Under the pieces are notes generated by a model. The model did not search any database and was not told the DNA's origin. It saw only the letters and a program-made list of their open reading frames with translations. A DNA stretch of 45,002 nt from an uncultured Planctomycetota bacterium (GTDB taxonomy: Bacteria > Planctomycetota > UBA1135 > GCA-002686595): positions 1 to 45,002 of the forward strand of contig CAITGX010000144.1 in NCBI GenBank assembly GCA_903892045.1, in the 5' to 3' direction. Shown one piece after another: positions 7,866 through 23,631 of this stretch; positions within the stretch are counted from its first letter, which is position 1, and each line of letters opens with the position of its first letter. Position numbers and translations under genes: made by a program.

Positions 7866-7941
7866 GCCGGCGTGGCTCAATTGGCAGAGCACCTGATTTG
7901 TAATCAGGGGGTTGTGGGTTCGACTCCCATCGTCGGCTCCA
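7866..7941 (+). tRNA. tRNA-Thr (anticodon UGU)
   Basis: The acceptor arm GCCGGCG pairs with CGTCGGC (one G-U). The D-arm is GGCTCAATTGGCAGAGC. The anticodon stem CCTGA/TCAGG encloses loop TTTGTAA, giving TGT, and the T-arm contains GGTTCGA. The discriminator is T and CCA is encoded (7939-7941). It is the first tRNA of the cluster. Confidence 0.97.
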
Positions 7942-8360
7942 CCTCACCGAGGCCCAAAAGGCCGCGGGGAGGCGACGCGGAAAGCACAACGAAAACACGG
8001 CTGGATCCGCCGGGCACGCGCAGCGCGCGGGCCAAGGGTCCCCCGACGCTCCGGCGGCGGGCTGTTCCATGGAAACGCGACAACCTCACGGATGACACGG
8101 GAGCGGACGCTCCCCGTGGCCGTCGTGCTGTCCGCGCTCGTCCGGGGCTCCGAAGCCCCGCGACGGAGCGACGCGGCTTGCGCGGTGCCCACGGGAGCGA
8201 GGCGTCTGCGCTAGAACCGGGCACCGGAAACACCTGCGCCTTGGCGGCCTCTTCCGCTGCGGCTCGTGGCTGCGTCGACGCAGCGCGCCCTCCTCGGGCG
8301 TGCGGCGGCCGAGCGGTCGCGCCGCGGCGGGTGCTCGCCGGGCCGTGGGGGCACTCACAA
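7942..8360. other. 419-nt structured spacer between tRNA-Thr and tRNA-Tyr
   Basis: No protein gene is supported in either strand. The spacer contains an extended hairpin (8135-8170) and a perfect 14-nt palindrome, CTGCGTCGACGCAG, at 8270-8283. Such a long gap inside a tRNA operon is unusual. It should be removed during tRNA processing unless it has a function of its own. Confidence 0.6.
8135..8170 (+). other. Extended stem-loop in the tRNA spacer
   Basis: CGCTC (8135-8139) pairs with GAGCG (8166-8170). GTC (8140-8142) pairs with GAC (8162-8164). CGGGGCT (8143-8149) pairs with AGCCCCG (8154-8160) over a CCGA loop. Only two single-nucleotide bulges interrupt 15 bp. No T-run follows, so a processing or protective element is more likely than a terminator. 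Confidence 0.5.
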
Positions 8361-8446
8361 GGGGAGATTCCAGAGCGGCCAAATGGGCCAGACTGTAAAT
8401 CTGGTGGTTCTCACCTTCGGCGGTTCGAATCCGCCTCTCCCCACCA
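8361..8446 (+). tRNA. tRNA-Tyr (anticodon GUA)
   Basis: This is a class II tRNA of 86 nt. The acceptor GGGGAGA pairs with TCTCCCC, and the anticodon stem CCAGA/TCTGG encloses CTGTAAA, giving GTA. A long variable arm (GTGGTTCTCACCTTC region) and the T-arm GGTTCGAATCC follow. The discriminator is A with encoded CCA. Confidence 0.97.
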
Positions 8447-8602
8447 GCCCCCTCTGCCCTCGACGCGCGCAGGCGCCCCTGTCCGTTTCCGACCGGCCGT
8501 GCCGCGTCTGCTCCGCATGGAGCAGGCAGCCGCGCGCGCCCGCCCAGCCTGTTCCGGCCCCTTGGAGGGTGCGGGAGAGGCCTGTGGCGGCAAATGGCCC
8601 AC
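8447..8602. other. Spacer between tRNA-Tyr and tRNA-Gly with a 9-bp hairpin
   Basis: CTGCTCC (8508-8514) pairs with GGAGCAG (8519-8525) over a GCAT loop, extendable by a T-G and a G-C pair to 8506-8527. No gene is seen. Confidence 0.5.
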
Positions 8603-8676
8603 GCGGGCGTAGTTCAACGGTAGAACTTCAGCCTTCCAAGCTGATAGCGTGGGTTCGACTCCCATCGCCCGCTCCA
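8603..8676 (+). tRNA. tRNA-Gly (anticodon UCC)
   Basis: The acceptor GCGGGCG pairs with CGCCCGC. The anticodon stem TCAGC/GCTGA encloses CTTCCAA, giving TCC. The T-arm contains GGTTCGACTCC. The length is 74 nt with encoded CCA (8674-8676). Confidence 0.97.
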
Positions 8677-8795
8677 TTCCGCGCGCGCCGCCCCGCCCGC
8701 CGCCCTCCTCGGGCACCGTGAGACCCCCTGCGCCTTCGGGTGCAGGTGCACACCGGACACGTACGACTCCCTCTCCAGGGGGGTCGGACGCACCC
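8677..8795. other. Spacer before tRNA-Thr(GGU) with two hairpins
   Basis: CCTGCGCC (8727-8734) pairs with GGTGCAGG (8739-8746), closed by a C(UUCG)G tetraloop, one of the most stable RNA loops known. A second stem at 8764-8786 (CGACTCCC with GGGGGTCG and wobble pairs, loop CTCCA) ends 10 nt before the next tRNA. No gene is seen. Confidence 0.5.
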
Positions 8796-8870
<75 letters not shown>

Positions 8871-9003
8871 GTCACCGAGCGCTGCCTCTTTCCAAACCGC
8901 ACAACCTTCCCATCCAACGACCCCCGCCCGTGGCCCCAACGGCTGCGCGGCGGCCCGAGAGCCCCCGGGGTAGGGGCCCAGAGAACCACAGAGAGCGAGA
9001 TCC

Positions 9004-10206
9004 ATGGCAAAGGACGTCTTCAAGCGAACCAAGCCCCACGTCAACGTCGGGACCATCGGTCACATCGACCACGGCAAGAGCACGCTGACGGCCGCCCTGG
9101 CCGCGCGTTCCTCGCACCGTTTCCAGACCCGCGTCAAGAGCTACGCCGAGATCACCAAGGGTGGTACGGTCCGCTCGGCCGACAAGACCGTCACGATCGC
9201 GGCCTCGCACACGGAGTACGAGTCGACCACGCGCCACTACGCGCACGTCGACTGCCCCGGCCACGCCGACTTCGTCAAGAACATGATCACCGGCGCCGCC
9301 CAGATGGACGGCGCGATCCTCGTGGTCTCCGCGGCCGACGGCCCGATGCCCCAGACGCGCGAGCACGTGCTCCTCGCCCGTCAGGTCGGCGTGCCCTACA
9401 TCGTGGTGTTCCTGAACAAGGTCGACCTGCTCGATGACCCCGAGCTGGTCGAGCTCGTCGAGATGGAAATCCGCGAGCTGCTCAACAAGTACAAGTTCCC
9501 CGGCGACACGACCCCGATCGTCCGCGGTCAGGCCAAGCTCGCCATCGAGTCGGGCGGCGGCGATGACGCGGCCAACAAGTGCATCGACGACCTCGTCGCC
9601 GCGCTCGACAGCCACATCCCGACCCCGCAGCGCGAGATCGACAAGCCCTTCCTGATGTGCATCGAGGACGTGTTCTCGATCTCGGGTCGTGGCACCGTCG
9701 GCACGGGCCGCATCGAGAAGGGCATCGTCAAGGTCGGCGAGACCGTCGACATCGTCGGTCTGCGCCCCGAGATCGGCAAGACGACCGTCACGGGCGTCGA
9801 AATGTTCAACAAGACCCTCGACTCGGGCGAAGCTGGCGACAACGTCGGCGTGCTCCTGCGCGGTGTCGAAAAGAAGGACCTCGAGCGCGGCATGGTGCTC
9901 GCCAAGCCCGGCTCGATCACCCCGCACACCGAGTTCGAGTGCGAGGTCTACGTCCTCTCGAAGGATGAGGGCGGCCGTCACACGCCGTTCATCACCGGCT
10001 ACCAGCCGCAGTTCTACTTCCGTACGACGGACGTGACCGGCAAGGCCACGCTGCTCGGCGGCGCCGAGATGTGCATGCCGGGCGACAACGTCAAGATGTC
10101 GGTCGTCCTGCAGGTCCCCGTCGCGATGGAAGAGAAGCTCCGCTTCGCCATCCGCGAAGGCGGCCGCACGGTCGGCGCCGGCGTCGTCACCAAGATCCTG
10201 AAGTAG
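9004..10206 (+). CDS. tuf: Elongation factor Tu with planctomycete-type switch I
   Basis: The 400-residue GTPase delivers aminoacyl-tRNA to the ribosome. G1 is GHIDHGKS (~18-25), G3 is DCPGH (~80-84) and G4 is NKVD (~139-142). Domains 2 and 3 are complete ([19 protein letters not shown], then the terminal [17 protein letters not shown]). Two sites depart from the textbook enzyme. Switch I reads [26 protein letters not shown] instead of ...PEEKARGITINTAHVEYE, keeping the Mg-binding Thr but losing Arg-Gly. The G5 position reads RGQAKLAI instead of RGSALKAL. The frame is intact, so this is not a sequencing frameshift. I recall a similar switch I in other Planctomycetota. The gene follows tRNA-Thr(GGU) and lies outside the str operon. 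Confidence 0.97.
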   Translation: MAKDVFKRTKPHVNVGTIGHIDHGKSTLTAALAARSSHRFQTRVKSYAEITKGGTVRSADKTVTIAASHTEYESTTRHYAHVDCPGHADFVKNMITGAAQMDGAILVVSAADGPMPQTREHVLLARQVGVPYIVVFLNKVDLLDDPELVELVEMEIRELLNKYKFPGDTTPIVRGQAKLAIESGGGDDAANKCIDDLVAALDSHIPTPQREIDKPFLMCIEDVFSISGRGTVGTGRIEKGIVKVGETVDIVGLRPEIGKTTVTGVEMFNKTLDSGEAGDNVGVLLRGVEKKDLERGMVLAKPGSITPHTEFECEVYVLSKDEGGRHTPFITGYQPQFYFRTTDVTGKATLLGGAEMCMPGDNVKMSVVLQVPVAMEEKLRFAIREGGRTVGAGVVTKILK

Positions 10207-10245
10207 TCGACCCGAGCTGAAGCAGTCGACCTGAAGTAGTCGTCG
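10199..10245 (+). repeat. Three imperfect copies of the tuf stop region
   Basis: TGAAG(T/C)AGTCG occurs at 10199, 10218 and 10232. The third copy places a second in-frame TAG 33 nt after the real stop (10204-10206), so the duplicated sequence acts as a back-up stop. This is best explained by small tandem duplication of the gene end. Confidence 0.5.
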
Positions 10246-10251
10246 CAAGGC

Positions 10252-10321
10252 GGCGCGCCTCGCTCGCGGGGCGCGCCCAAGCGGTTCGCGCGGCGGCGGG
10301 GGAGTGAACCCTCTCCCGCCG
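10252..10321 (+). other. Pair of strong hairpins after tuf
   Basis: GGCGCGCC (10252-10259) pairs with GGCGCGCC (10270-10277). An 11-bp stem then joins 10294-10304 to 10311-10321 (loop TGAACC, one G-U). Neither is followed by T-runs. They probably set the 3' end or stability of tuf mRNA relative to the rpmG-secE-nusG part, or terminate partially. Confidence 0.45.
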
Positions 10322-10380
10322 TCACGGCCCCGCCAGCGCCCCGGACCGCCACCTGACCCTGCCACGAACGAGAGCCAGAC

Positions 10381-10539
10381 ATGAAGACCAAGGAACGATT
10401 CGTCTTCCTCGAGTGCACGGCGTGCAAGAACCGCAACTACACGACGTTCAAGCGCCAGAAGTCGAGCTACAAGCTCGAGAAGAAGAAGTTCTGCCCCTTC
10501 TGCCGCAAGCACGTGTCGCACAAGGAGCACAAGCTCTGA
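10381..10539 (+). CDS. rpmG: Ribosomal protein bL33 (zinc-ribbon form)
   Basis: The 52-residue protein reads [20 protein letters not shown]..., then ...[19 protein letters not shown]. The two CxxC pairs (C12/C15 and C37/C40) make this the zinc-binding version. It is a small 50S protein near the E-site. Its place between tuf and secE is common in bacteria. Confidence 0.97.
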   Translation: MKTKERFVFLECTACKNRNYTTFKRQKSSYKLEKKKFCPFCRKHVSHKEHKL

Positions 10540-10667
10540 TCGCGGCTGGTGGGCTGGCGCCCGATCGGATCGACTCCGGTCGCAGCGTCGTCCGACGACT
10601 CGCTCGCGTCGCTTCTTGTCCCGTTTCCCGCTGAACCACTGACCCCGCACCCAAGGCCGAAGAAACC

Positions 10668-11099
10668 ATGGCACGCTACAAGGAAGATCAGGGAAGGATG
10701 GTCCGCATGGCCGTCTTCTGGTCCATCGCGCTGCTTCTCTTCTACGGCTGCAACTCGCTCAGCGAGACGCTCGCGGGCCAGTTCCAGGCGCTCGGCCAGC
10801 CCGCGATCGCGGCGCTGCCCAAGCTGCCGGTGCTCGGTACCTCGCTGTCGAGCTCGTTCCTGATCTCCGCGGTGGTCTTCCTCGGCGCGACGTTCCTCGC
10901 CTATCGCTGGGTGGAGTCGCCGAAGATCGCCGACCTGCTGATCGAGACCGAGCACGAGCTGCGCAAGGTCACGTGGCCGACGGGCAAGGAAGTGATGAAC
11001 TCCTCGATCGTCGTGGTGGTGTGCGTGGCGCTCTTGATGGCCTTCCTCGCCGGCGCCGACTGGGCCCTCGCCCGCGTCCTCAACCCGCTGCTCTTCTAG
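10668..11099 (+). CDS. secE: Preprotein translocase subunit SecE (long form)
   Basis: The 143-residue membrane protein clamps SecY in the inner membrane. The conserved core is [36 protein letters not shown], containing the cytoplasmic amphipathic helix with the RKVTWP motif, followed by the last membrane helix (~115-138). Two further hydrophobic segments (~14-30 and ~62-82) precede it, giving the three-helix layout of E. coli rather than the single-helix form common in many phyla. nusG follows after 9 nt with an AGGAGG Shine-Dalgarno that overlaps the secE stop. Confidence 0.93.
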   Translation: MARYKEDQGRMVRMAVFWSIALLLFYGCNSLSETLAGQFQALGQPAIAALPKLPVLGTSLSSSFLISAVVFLGATFLAYRWVESPKIADLLIETEHELRKVTWPTGKEVMNSSIVVVVCVALLMAFLAGADWALARVLNPLLF

Positions 11100-11108
11100 G
11101 AGGACACC

Positions 11109-11663
11109 GTGTCACACCAGTGGTACTTCGTGCGCTGCCAGTCGGGTCAGGAAGACTCGATCCGCAAGCAGGTCGAGCAGCGCATCAAGATGGCCGGCCT
11201 GGCGGACCTCGTCCCGCAGGTGCTCGTTCCCTTCGAGCGCGTGACCGACATGAAGGGCGGCAAGAAGCGCGTGGTCAACAAGAAGCTCTACCCGGGCTAC
11301 CTGATGATCCAGGCCGACATCGCCCGTCCCGAAGAGGACCCCCGCGCCAAGCAGGCCCAGGCCGTGGTGCGCGAGACGCCCAAGGTCGGCGACTTCCTCG
11401 GTGGCCGCGGTGAGCCCGTGCCCCTGTCGGACGGCGAAGTGAGCACGATCCTGCTGCGCATGTCGGACTCCGACACGGCGCTGGCGGTGAACATCGGATT
11501 CCAGAAGGGCGACATGGTGAAGATCAAGTCGGGTCCCTTCGACGGCTTCGACGGCACGATCGACGAAGTCCAGCCTGACAAGGGCACCGTCACGGTGACG
11601 GTGACCATCTTCGGACGCCCGACGCCGGTGTCCCTCAAGTACTGGGAAGTGGAGCCCGTCTAG
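11109..11663 (+). CDS. nusG: Transcription termination/antitermination factor NusG
   Basis: The 184-residue protein has an NGN domain at residues ~4-110 (WYFVRCQSGQEDSIRKQVEQRI..., LVPFERV, KLYPGYLMIQADI), which binds the RNA polymerase clamp. A C-terminal KOW domain (~128-180: FQKGDMVKIKSGPFDGFDGTIDEV) contacts Rho or S10. The GTG start is fixed by the strong AGGAGG at 11098-11103. It sits just after secE, as in most bacteria, and S10, its possible partner, is encoded further down the same block. Confidence 0.97.
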   Translation: MSHQWYFVRCQSGQEDSIRKQVEQRIKMAGLADLVPQVLVPFERVTDMKGGKKRVVNKKLYPGYLMIQADIARPEEDPRAKQAQAVVRETPKVGDFLGGRGEPVPLSDGEVSTILLRMSDSDTALAVNIGFQKGDMVKIKSGPFDGFDGTIDEVQPDKGTVTVTVTIFGRPTPVSLKYWEVEPV

Positions 11664-11691
11664 CCCGCTTCCTGACCCCCAACCACGCGCG

Positions 11692-11707
11692 CGTCCCTTC
11701 GGACGCT
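11692..11707 (+). other. Small hairpin in the rplK leader
   Basis: GCGTCC (11692-11697) pairs with GGACGC (11702-11707) over CTTC, 32 nt before the rplK start. In many bacteria protein L1 represses its own L11-L1 operon through a leader structure here. I cannot see the full L1 recognition motif, so this is only positional. Confidence 0.3.
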
Positions 11708-11738
11708 CGCCCAGCGACGAACGAAAGAAAAGAGTCCC

Positions 11739-12164
11739 ATGGCGAAGGAAGTCACCGCCAAGATCAAGCTGCAGTGCCCGGCGGGCCAGGCCACGCCGGC
11801 GCCGCCGGTGGGCCCCGCGCTCGGCTCGCACGGCGTGAACATCGCGATGTTCGTGAAGCAGTTCAACGACGCGACGCGCCCGCAGATGGGCCTGATCATC
11901 CCTGTGGAGATCACGGTCTACAAGGACCGCAGCTTCGACTTCATCCTGAAGTCGCCGCCCGCGGGCGTGTTGCTCAAGAAGGCGGCCAAGCTCGAGTCCG
12001 CCGCTGCCATGCCCGGTCACGAGACCGTCGGCAAGGTCACCCGCGCGCAGGTCGAGGAGATCGCCAAGTTGAAGATGAACGACATCAACGCCCGCGACCT
12101 CGCGGCAGCGTGCCGGATCATCGAAGGCACCGCGCGCGCCGCGGGCATCAAGGTCGAGGGCTAG
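11739..12164 (+). CDS. rplK: Ribosomal protein uL11
   Basis: The 141-residue protein is of standard length. The N-terminal domain has the proline-rich helix region [20 protein letters not shown], the thiostrepton/EF-G contact site. The C-terminal RNA-binding domain ([32 protein letters not shown]) binds the 23S GTPase-associated centre. rplA follows directly. Confidence 0.98.
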   Translation: MAKEVTAKIKLQCPAGQATPAPPVGPALGSHGVNIAMFVKQFNDATRPQMGLIIPVEITVYKDRSFDFILKSPPAGVLLKKAAKLESAAAMPGHETVGKVTRAQVEEIAKLKMNDINARDLAAACRIIEGTARAAGIKVEG

Positions 12165-12166
12165 TC

Positions 12167-12889
12167 ATGGTGACCAACTCCAAGCGGGTGATGAATTCCA
12201 AGCGCTTCCGCGCGGCGGCCGCCAAGGTTGACCGCTCCAAGGTCTACGAGCCCGCCGAGGCGCTCGCCCTGATCAAGTCCCTGCCCCCGGCCAAGTTCGA
12301 CGAGACCGTCGACGTGGTCGTGGTGCTCGGCATCGATCCCAAGAAGTCCGACCAGCTCGTGCGCGGCGCGGTGTCGCTGCCCAAGGGCCTCGGCAAGACG
12401 ATCAAGGTCGTGGTCTTCGCCGAAGGCGACAAGGCCGCTGCCGCCACGGCCGCGGGTGCGGACGTGGTCGGCTCGGGCGAGCTCGCCGAGAAGATCCTCG
12501 GTGGCTGGACCGACTTCGACATCGTGATCGCCAGCCCCGACATGATGAAGCACGTCGGCAAGCTCGGTAAGGTCCTCGGCCCCCAGGGCAAGATGCCCAG
12601 CCCGAAGTCGGGCACCGTGACGGCCGACGTGGCCGGCGCCGTGCGCGAGTTCAAGGCCGGCAAGGTCGAGTTCCGCACCGATGCGGGCGGCAACGTGCAC
12701 GCTTCGGTCGGCAAGCGCTCCTTCAAGGTCGAGGACCTCGAAGTCAACCTGCGCGCCTTCCTCGATCACCTGATCGCCATGCGTCCGGCGGCCGTCAAGG
12801 GCCAGTTCGTGCGCAAGGTCTCGGTCTCGACCACCATGGGCCCGGGCGCCTGGGTCAACTACTCCACGGGAGCTGAGGTCAATGCCTAA
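12167..12889 (+). CDS. rplA: Ribosomal protein uL1
   Basis: The 240-residue protein builds the mobile L1 stalk by the E-site and is usually the translational repressor of its own operon. The conserved sections are AEALALIKSLPPAKFDETVDVVVVLGIDPKKSDQLVRGAVSLPKG near the start, GKMPSPKSGTVTADV in the middle, and GNVHASVGKRSF plus SVSTTMGPGAW near the end. ATG 12167 gives a slightly extended N-terminus; ATG 12191 is an alternative. The gene overlaps rplJ by 8 nt. Confidence 0.97.
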   Translation: MVTNSKRVMNSKRFRAAAAKVDRSKVYEPAEALALIKSLPPAKFDETVDVVVVLGIDPKKSDQLVRGAVSLPKGLGKTIKVVVFAEGDKAAAATAAGADVVGSGELAEKILGGWTDFDIVIASPDMMKHVGKLGKVLGPQGKMPSPKSGTVTADVAGAVREFKAGKVEFRTDAGGNVHASVGKRSFKVEDLEVNLRAFLDHLIAMRPAAVKGQFVRKVSVSTTMGPGAWVNYSTGAEVNA

Positions 12890-13433
12890 TCTCGTCAACA
12901 ACCTGATCTCCGCCGAGTACCAGGGCCTGCTGGCCAAGGCCGACGGCATGATCGTGATCTCGCTCGGTCGCGTGACCGTCAAGGAGCTCGAGCCGCTGCG
13001 CAACAAGCTCGCCAAGGAAGGCGCGCGCGTGCGCATGGTGCGCTCCTCGCTGCTGCGTCGCGCCATGGCCGAGAAGGGCTTCGAGGCCAGTGACGAGATG
13101 CTCGCCGGCAACACCGGCATCGTCTACGGCTCGCTCGAGGCGACCATCGCCGCGGCCAAGCTGCTCACCAGCCCGGAAGTCAAGAAGCCCGGCAAGATCA
13201 CGCTGCGTGGCGCGATCTTCGACGGCGGCCTGCTCGGTCCCAAGGACGCGCTGGCCCTCGCCGACCTGCCGGACAAGCAGACCCTGCGCGCCCAGCTGGC
13301 CGGCTGCATCGTCGGGCCGCTGCGCGGGCTGGTCACGACCCTCAACGCGCTGCCCTCGGGCACCGCGCGCGTGCTGCAGGCCAAGGTCGACGCGGCCGGC
13401 GGCAACGCTTCGGAGGCCCCCGCGGCTTCCTGA
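12882..13433 (+). CDS. rplJ: Ribosomal protein uL10
   Basis: The 183-residue protein forms the base of the L7/L12 stalk. The N-terminal part (VNNLISAEYQGLLAKADGMIVISLGRVTVKELEPLRNKLAKEGARVRMVRSSLLRRAM) binds 23S rRNA next to L11. The C-terminal helix (TLRAQLAGCIVGPLRGLVTTLNALPSGTARVLQAKVDAAG) is where L12 dimers dock. The start lies inside the end of rplA, so translation is likely coupled. A 143-nt gap with a hairpin separates it from rplL. Confidence 0.96.
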   Translation: MPNLVNNLISAEYQGLLAKADGMIVISLGRVTVKELEPLRNKLAKEGARVRMVRSSLLRRAMAEKGFEASDEMLAGNTGIVYGSLEATIAAAKLLTSPEVKKPGKITLRGAIFDGGLLGPKDALALADLPDKQTLRAQLAGCIVGPLRGLVTTLNALPSGTARVLQAKVDAAGGNASEAPAAS

Positions 13434-13461
13434 TTCTTCCACGGCCCCCCGGCCGGTTGTG

Positions 13462-13482
13462 CTGCCCGCGCCGTGCGGGCAG
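13462..13482 (+). promoter_or_regulatory. Stem-loop between rplJ and rplL
   Basis: CTGCCCGC (13462-13469) and GCGGGCAG (13475-13482) form a perfect 8-bp stem with a 5-nt loop, inside a 143-nt gap before rplL. Possible roles are a processing site or expression divider that allows L12 to be made in the 4-6-fold excess it needs. A regulatory role is inferred from position only. Confidence 0.4.
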
Positions 13483-13576
13483 AACGGTGGGGTGGCTCGT
13501 TCCTTCGCACACCGTTCGCGCCCGGCGCGGACGGATCGCGGATCCAAGTTAGTTTCGTTTCTCTCGGAGTCTTCAA

Positions 13577-13984
13577 ATGTCCACGAACATGGTCGAGCTC
13601 GAGCCCGAGCTCATGGCGATCGTCGAGAAGCTCGACGGCCTCACCCTCATCCAGGCCTCCAAGGTCGTCAAGCACCTCGAAGCGCGTTGGGGCGTCAGCG
13701 CCGCCGCGCCGGTCGCGGTCGCCGCGGCCCCTGCTGGTGGCGCCGCCGCCGCCCCGGCTGCTGAAGAGAAGACGTCCTTCACGGTCGTCCTCGACAGCTG
13801 CCCGGCCGACAAGAAGATCGCCGTCATCAAGGAAGTCCGCGCCATCACGGGCCTCGGCCTGAAGGAAGCGAAGGACCTCGTCGACGGCGCCCCGAAGCCG
13901 GTCAAGGAAGGCATCGCCAAGGACGAAGCCGACAAGATGAAGAAGCAGATCGAAGACGCGGGCGGCAAGGTCAAGCTGACCTGA
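13577..13984 (+). CDS. rplL: Ribosomal protein bL12 (L7/L12)
   Basis: The 135-residue protein has an N-terminal dimerisation region ([36 protein letters not shown]). An Ala/Gly/Pro-rich hinge follows (~residues 42-62: [23 protein letters not shown]). The C-terminal domain carries [45 protein letters not shown], the surface that recruits EF-G, EF-Tu and IF2. It is the multicopy stalk protein. The hinge is somewhat longer and more alanine-rich than in E. coli. Confidence 0.98.
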   Translation: MSTNMVELEPELMAIVEKLDGLTLIQASKVVKHLEARWGVSAAAPVAVAAAPAGGAAAAPAAEEKTSFTVVLDSCPADKKIAVIKEVRAITGLGLKEAKDLVDGAPKPVKEGIAKDEADKMKKQIEDAGGKVKLT

Positions 13985-14299
13985 TCCCCGGAGCTTCGGC
14001 TGCTGGTGCCTCCTGCCTTCGCACCACGTTTCCACGGGCCCACGGGCGCCGCTTCGCGCGGCGTCCGTGGCGCTCCGTCGAGCCATCTCTCCGTCTCCCT
14101 GACTGCGGCCACTCGTGGGGGCGCTCGCGCGCTTCTCGCACGGGCCCGCAGCGTCACCCCGCGCTCTGGCGCCTCTCTCTTCGATCGCTGACGGACCCCT
14201 CCCGGGGAGCTGTCAGCCTACGCGTCGTCCCTCCGAGTCCTTCGCTCCCGCGCGCCCCCCTCGCGCGGCTTCCCCGACGCCCGGCTGCGTGAACCGATC
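13985..14299. other. 315-nt structured gap between rplL and rpoB
   Basis: No gene is supported. At least three stems can be drawn: 14004-14009 with 14021-14026; the very strong 13-bp stem 14040-14070; and a compound stem in which GCTGAC (14187-14192) pairs with GTCAGC (14212-14217) around CCCC/GGGG (14196-14207). This is the position of the attenuator and RNase III site of the E. coli rplL-rpoB junction. Confidence 0.55.
14040..14070 (+). promoter_or_regulatory. Strong stem-loop at the rplL-rpoB junction
   Basis: Thirteen consecutive pairs join 14040-14052 to 14058-14070 (one G-U) over a TTCGC loop. No T-tract follows. It may be a partial terminator or RNase III substrate that lowers rpoBC expression relative to rplL; this is a positional analogy with E. 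coli. Confidence 0.5.
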
Positions 14300-18010
<3,711 letters not shown>

Positions 18011-18030
18011 GGGCGAAGGAAGGTCGAACC

Positions 18031-22449
<4,419 letters not shown>

Positions 22450-22460
22450 CCCACGCCGAA

Positions 22461-22493
22461 GCAGGGGCCCCGGACCGGCGGTCCGGCCCCTGC
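22461..22493 (+). terminator. Terminator-like hairpin after rpoC
   Basis: GCAGGGG (22461-22467) pairs with CCCCTGC (22487-22493), then after a CC bulge CCGGACC (22470-22476) pairs with GGTCCGG (22480-22486). The tract that follows is pyrimidine-rich (GTCGTCCTCCTTTCCC), so termination is likely but not classical. Confidence 0.6.
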
Positions 22494-22534
22494 GTCGTCC
22501 TCCTTTCCCAACCAACCAACCCCAGAACCCCTGT

Positions 22535-22559
22535 GGGGCCCCCGGAGACGGGGGTCCCC
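22535..22559 (+). terminator. Second hairpin in the rpoC-rpsL gap
   Basis: GGGG (22535-22538) pairs with CCCC (22556-22559), and CCCCCG (22539-22544) pairs with CGGGGG (22549-22554), over a GAGA loop with one bulged T. With the hairpin at 22461-22493 it forms a tandem stop zone just before the str promoter. No T-run follows. Confidence 0.45.
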
Positions 22560-22589
22560 GCGGTGGCCACGCAAGAGCGAGCTCGAGGC

Positions 22590-22617
22590 TTGACCCCGAG
22601 CGTGGTCCCCGTAAGAT
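22590..22617 (+). promoter_or_regulatory. Promoter of the str operon
   Basis: TTGACC (22590-22595), a 16-nt spacer and TAAGAT (22612-22617) predict a start near 22624, about 22 nt before rpsL. This is one of the clearest promoters in the window. Confidence 0.65.
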
Positions 22618-22645
22618 GCTCGCCCCAATTAGCTGACGGTCCCCT

Positions 22646-23020
<375 letters not shown>

Positions 23021-23068
23021 CGCGCAACCACCGCCACCTCCGCACACGAAGCCCCTAGGAACACGCTG

Positions 23069-23545
23069 ATGCCGCGCAACTACAAGTCCACCGAGGCCCT
23101 CCTCTCGCCCGACCCGAAGTTTGGGTCGATGCTCGCCACCAAGGTGATCAACAAGATCATGCTCGACGGCAAGAAGTCGACGGCCCAGGCCATCTTCTAC
23201 GAGGCCCTCGACCTCGCTCACAAGAAGCTCCCCGACGTGCAGGATCAGGCCGAGATCTTCTCGCGCGCGATCGACAACATCCGCCCGGCGGTCGAAGTGC
23301 GCTCCAAGCGCGTTGGTGGTGCGAACTACCAGGTCCCGCGCGAAGTGCGTCGCAACCGCCAGCAGTCGCTCGCCATTCGCTGGCTGGTCGACAACGCTCG
23401 CTCCAAGAAGGGCAAGCGCATGGCCGTCCGCCTGTCGGAAGAGCTCGTCGATGCCTTCAACGGCACCGGCGCTTCGGTGCAGTGGAAGGAACAGGTCCAC
23501 AAGATGGCCGAGGCCAACAAGGCCTACAGCCACTACGCGCACTAA
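23069..23545 (+). CDS. rpsG: Ribosomal protein uS7
   Basis: The 158-residue protein nucleates folding of the 16S 3' major domain (30S head). Recognisable stretches are SPDPKFGSMLATKVINKIMLDGKKSTAQAIFYEAL near the N-terminus, IFSRAIDNIRPAVEVRSKRVGGANYQVPREV (the beta-hairpin at the E-site) and KRMAVRLSEELVDAFNGTGASVQWKEQVHKMAEANKAYSHY at the end. The start is a plain ATG. It is followed after 86 nt by the Tsr3-like gene rather than fusA. Confidence 0.98.
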   Translation: MPRNYKSTEALLSPDPKFGSMLATKVINKIMLDGKKSTAQAIFYEALDLAHKKLPDVQDQAEIFSRAIDNIRPAVEVRSKRVGGANYQVPREVRRNRQQSLAIRWLVDNARSKKGKRMAVRLSEELVDAFNGTGASVQWKEQVHKMAEANKAYSHYAH

Positions 23546-23631
23546 GCGCGGCGTTTTCGCCCTGTCTCGGCCCCGCCCGGCTCCGCGCCGACGCGGGGCC
23601 GAGTGCTTTCCGCTCCCCAAGGCTGCATCCC

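Noticed and set aside
7942-8360. Small protein gene in the tRNA-Thr to tRNA-Tyr gap
   Set aside because: Open frames there run through the tRNA genes themselves, lack ribosome binding sites and have random-looking Arg/Pro-rich translations.
9090-9240. Frameshift or sequencing error in the EF-Tu switch I region
   Set aside because: Reading continues in frame on both sides, the alternative frames give no EF-Tu-like text, and the Mg-binding Thr and the following EYES...[11 protein letters not shown] align exactly, so the variant is real.
10207-10667. tRNA-Trp gene near secE, as found in some bacteria
   Set aside because: Neither the tuf-rpmG nor the rpmG-secE gap contains a cloverleaf or a CCA anticodon loop.
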